A stretch of 64,000 nucleotides of DNA, from NCBI GenBank assembly GCA_020226215.1, contig CM035227.1, positions 19,471,866 to 19,535,865 on the forward strand. The letters run 5' to 3'. Made by a program: the position numbers and the translations under genes. Below are positions 61,882 to 64,000 of the stretch, one piece after another. Within the stretch, counting starts at the first letter, position 1. Each line of letters begins with the position of its first letter. This stretch comes from Sindora glabra. Taxonomy: Eukaryota > Streptophyta > Magnoliopsida > Fabales > Fabaceae. The notes beneath the pieces are model-generated. The model made no database searches, was not told the origin of the DNA, and saw only the letters and a program-made list of their open reading frames with translations.

Positions 61882-62019
61882 GACCCAAGATCAAGGAAAG
61901 CCCAGATGATGTCGTCTTTGCTCAGCCTTCCGTCTCCATTTCTGTCTGCTTCTTTCAGTTTTCTCCTTATTTCTTGTTCCCTTTTTGTCTCTGATCTCAC
62001 CCGTCCTAGGACGTAACAT
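61882..62019 (-). pseudogene. EF-hand copy h, N-terminal half (split gene)
   Basis: RSETKREQEIRRKLKEADRN leads into a canonical loop DRNGDGRLSKDD (Asp1, Asn3, Asp5, Gly6, Ser9, Asp12), then IIWAFLDLGS, where it meets the retrotransposon end at 61881. The likely ATG (62017-62019, MLRPRTG) is out of frame with this by a 2-bp deletion relative to copy d, where ATG and EF-hand are in frame. The gene is thus broken twice: by the start-proximal deletion and by the 7.7-kb insertion. A TATA box lies at 62126-62139. Confidence 0.85.
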
Positions 62020-62125
62020 CCTCACTTTCAGTTTTGGTCACCTTGATTTCAGCATTTCTTCCTTCTAAGTTCTCACTTTCATATAACTCTCTCCACAACT
62101 TAATTGGCCATTAACAGAGAGTTCA

Positions 62126-62139
62126 TTTATATATAAATG
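62126..62139 (-). promoter_or_regulatory. TATA box of EF-hand copy h
   Basis: TTTATATATAAATG, identical to 34305-34318 and at the same distance upstream of the ATG. Confidence 0.6.
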
Positions 62140-64000
62140 CACCATGGACCATGTACAATTGCTCGTTTTATTATTCATATATTCATTTTATTGAACTTTC
62201 ATATATTAAAAATTGAAATTTTCAATTTACAATACATCGAAACCCCTAATTTAGTTTCTACTGAACGAGAATTAAAAAAAAAAAAAAGGGATTCTATTTT
62301 ATAACCAAAGCATATAATGCTCAATTTTATTCCTTTTTTTTTCAAAGAATGAGATTCTTTGTCTAATTTGATTGGGAAGAGTACTTATTCGACAACGGTG
62401 ATTGCAAAGCATCAATGCAGCTTGCCTTTATGATTACGCGGAGGATGATTTACCTCTTTTTAGAATGAGATGTGAGATTCTTTGTATAATTTAATTGTGA
62501 AGAGTACTTATTCCAAATGTTGATTAGAAGGCATCATTGAAGTAGTAAGAGGTACCCTAATGAAGCTTGAAACTCACAATTCCCCCATAATTCTCTGCAT
62601 TTTTGTATTCCTTAATTTCTTTCACGCTACCCTGGCTGATTAATTCATCAAGGTTTCTTCAACTCACATTTCTTAATTAATTTATTATTTTGATTATCAT
62701 GCTCTTAATTTTAAATATTAATTTCAAATTTTATAAATTTAAAATTATAATACTTCTAGTATTATTCCAGTTTCTCAAAAGATTAATCTATAAACTGAAA
62801 GTGTAACAATTTTCAATTTATCCTAAAGAATAAAATTAATATTTGTTAAAATAGCTAGGTTGTTCCATACTAATTTACTTGTCAAGAGAAAAAACAATTT
62901 TCCATCCACTTAAAATGGGCGAAACTAATATGCCCATTGCTATTCGACTTTCCAAGCAAAATAGATTGAGTTTTGAAAGAAAAGAAATATAGGAAAGTGA
63001 ATTGTTTAAAATAAGGGTAAATAGAAGTTTTAATCCTTGTAATTTCACTAAATTTATAACTTCATCCTTACAATTTTAATTTATATAATTAAATTTTGAA
63101 TTTTTAATGGTTTGTAATTAATTCTTTTCTTATAGAAAATATTAAATCTGACATTGAAATCTTATGTAAATTTTCATATAATTAAATTTTACATACAAAT
63201 ATTTTATTTTTGCTTGGTTATGAAAATTTTTATTTATATTAAATTATCTGCAATAAAAATTCAAATATATTTAATTCTCTTAATGAGAGTTAAATTGAAT
63301 TGTTGGAAGCGAACTCCACTGATCTTGCAGGAGGGAAATTTTCGAAAATCACAAAAAATAAAAGGGCTAAGCACTATGAAAATAAACCTCTATGTTCCCT
63401 TTAAATTATGAATAGAACATCTAAAGAGTCATTTGATATGCAATAGAAAGTCTTATTTCTCGAGAAATAAAAATAAATAAATTATTTAATTAATTATTAT
63501 TTAATAAATTGAGAGAAATAAATTTTCTTAAAAAAATTTATTTCATATTAAAATTTAGTTACTCACCTTCCCCTTAAGAAAATATTTCTTGTATTCATTA
63601 TGAATAAAAAAATAAAATTATTCATATTAAATTTGATTAATAACAACTTTACGACTTTATTAACCCCTAATAATTTTTTGACAATTATAATGTATAAGAG
63701 ATACTTTTCGTTCGATATATTAAAATGTAAAAACTATTATAACACTTTTAATTTGACCAGTGCATAGCTTTTAAATATAAGAGTATGCTATTTAATAAAT
63801 AGTATACACTTATAATGTTGCATTAAGTGCCAATGAAATAAAATAAGAATAGAAATGGAAAGTGAATAGAAAACAAAAAAACTTAAATAAAAATTAAAAT
63901 GAAATAAAATAATTGTTCTATAATTGTAAATGAATCATTCTATTTCTATATTTAGTATATGACAATAATATAAGAAGAGCAATATTATATGCACATTTGA

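Larger units (their letters stand above)
61882..64000. repeat. Segmental duplication, copy 2 (runs off the window)
   Basis: Colinear with 34051-36305. No separate gene is seen beyond the EF-hand half at its left end; the frame at 63154-63411 has no motif. The duplication still matches at the window edge (AATATAAGAAGAGCAATATT), so its right limit is outside. Confidence 0.9.

Noticed and set aside
1..64000. CRISPR arrays, rRNA genes, full tRNA genes, prokaryotic operons, origins
   Set aside because: None seen; tandem arrays here have diverged units or transposon context, and the DNA is of plant type.

Overview
This is an AT-rich stretch of a plant nuclear genome, most likely a eudicot. The grounds are Ty1/copia, CACTA and MITE elements of plant type, a dirigent gene relic, plant-style small EF-hand genes, long AT microsatellites, and no operons or ribosome binding sites. 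Nearly all recognisable coding sequence is either transposon-derived or belongs to one local family of small EF-hand (calcium-binding) genes. Only one host gene looks intact: a 104-residue, two-EF-hand protein on the minus strand at 22802-23116. The species cannot be named from the sequence.

Layout: 655-843 is a broken EF-hand gene cut by a small LTR retrotransposon relic (844-3808), followed by a ~300-bp tandem duplication. 5947-11029 is a minus-strand copia element with both LTRs and a TAAAA target duplication. 14638-19614 is a second, 3'-truncated copia relic with a primer binding site and adjoining LTR. 22802-23116 is the intact EF-hand gene. 24946-25384 holds two MITE-like repeats and 25526-25819 a frameshifted EF-hand copy. 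25850-28510 is repeat-rich and is followed by a decayed TNP2-type CACTA transposase (29150-33350) interrupted by a 1.7-kb solo LTR (30840-32554, target duplication ATCAT). 34051-34198 is an EF-hand fragment whose upstream flank (to 36305) is duplicated at 61882-64000. 37821-38079 is a dirigent pseudogene. 45741-46216 is a doubled EF-hand pseudogene (four EF-hands in two units). 48679-51553 is a complete non-autonomous CACTA element with target duplication TAT. 53062-53244 is another EF-hand fragment.

From 54052 to 62019 one EF-hand gene has been split by a nested pair of LTR retrotransposons. An outer plus-strand copia relic (54208-61881, target duplication GACCC) sits inside the EF-hand reading frame. 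An inner minus-strand copia element (54435-59929, target duplication AAAAA, two 481-bp LTRs) sits inside the outer element's 5' LTR.

The EF-hand copies all lie on the minus strand, over at least seven loci. Most share an unusual second loop, in which the acidic residue expected at loop position 12 falls at position 13 and position 12 is Lys or Gln. The window therefore reads as an old tandem cluster of two-EF-hand genes, repeatedly duplicated and then broken by transposons and homopolymer slippage, with one survivor. Coordinates of decayed elements are by eye, and similarity statements rest on motif reading rather than database searches.
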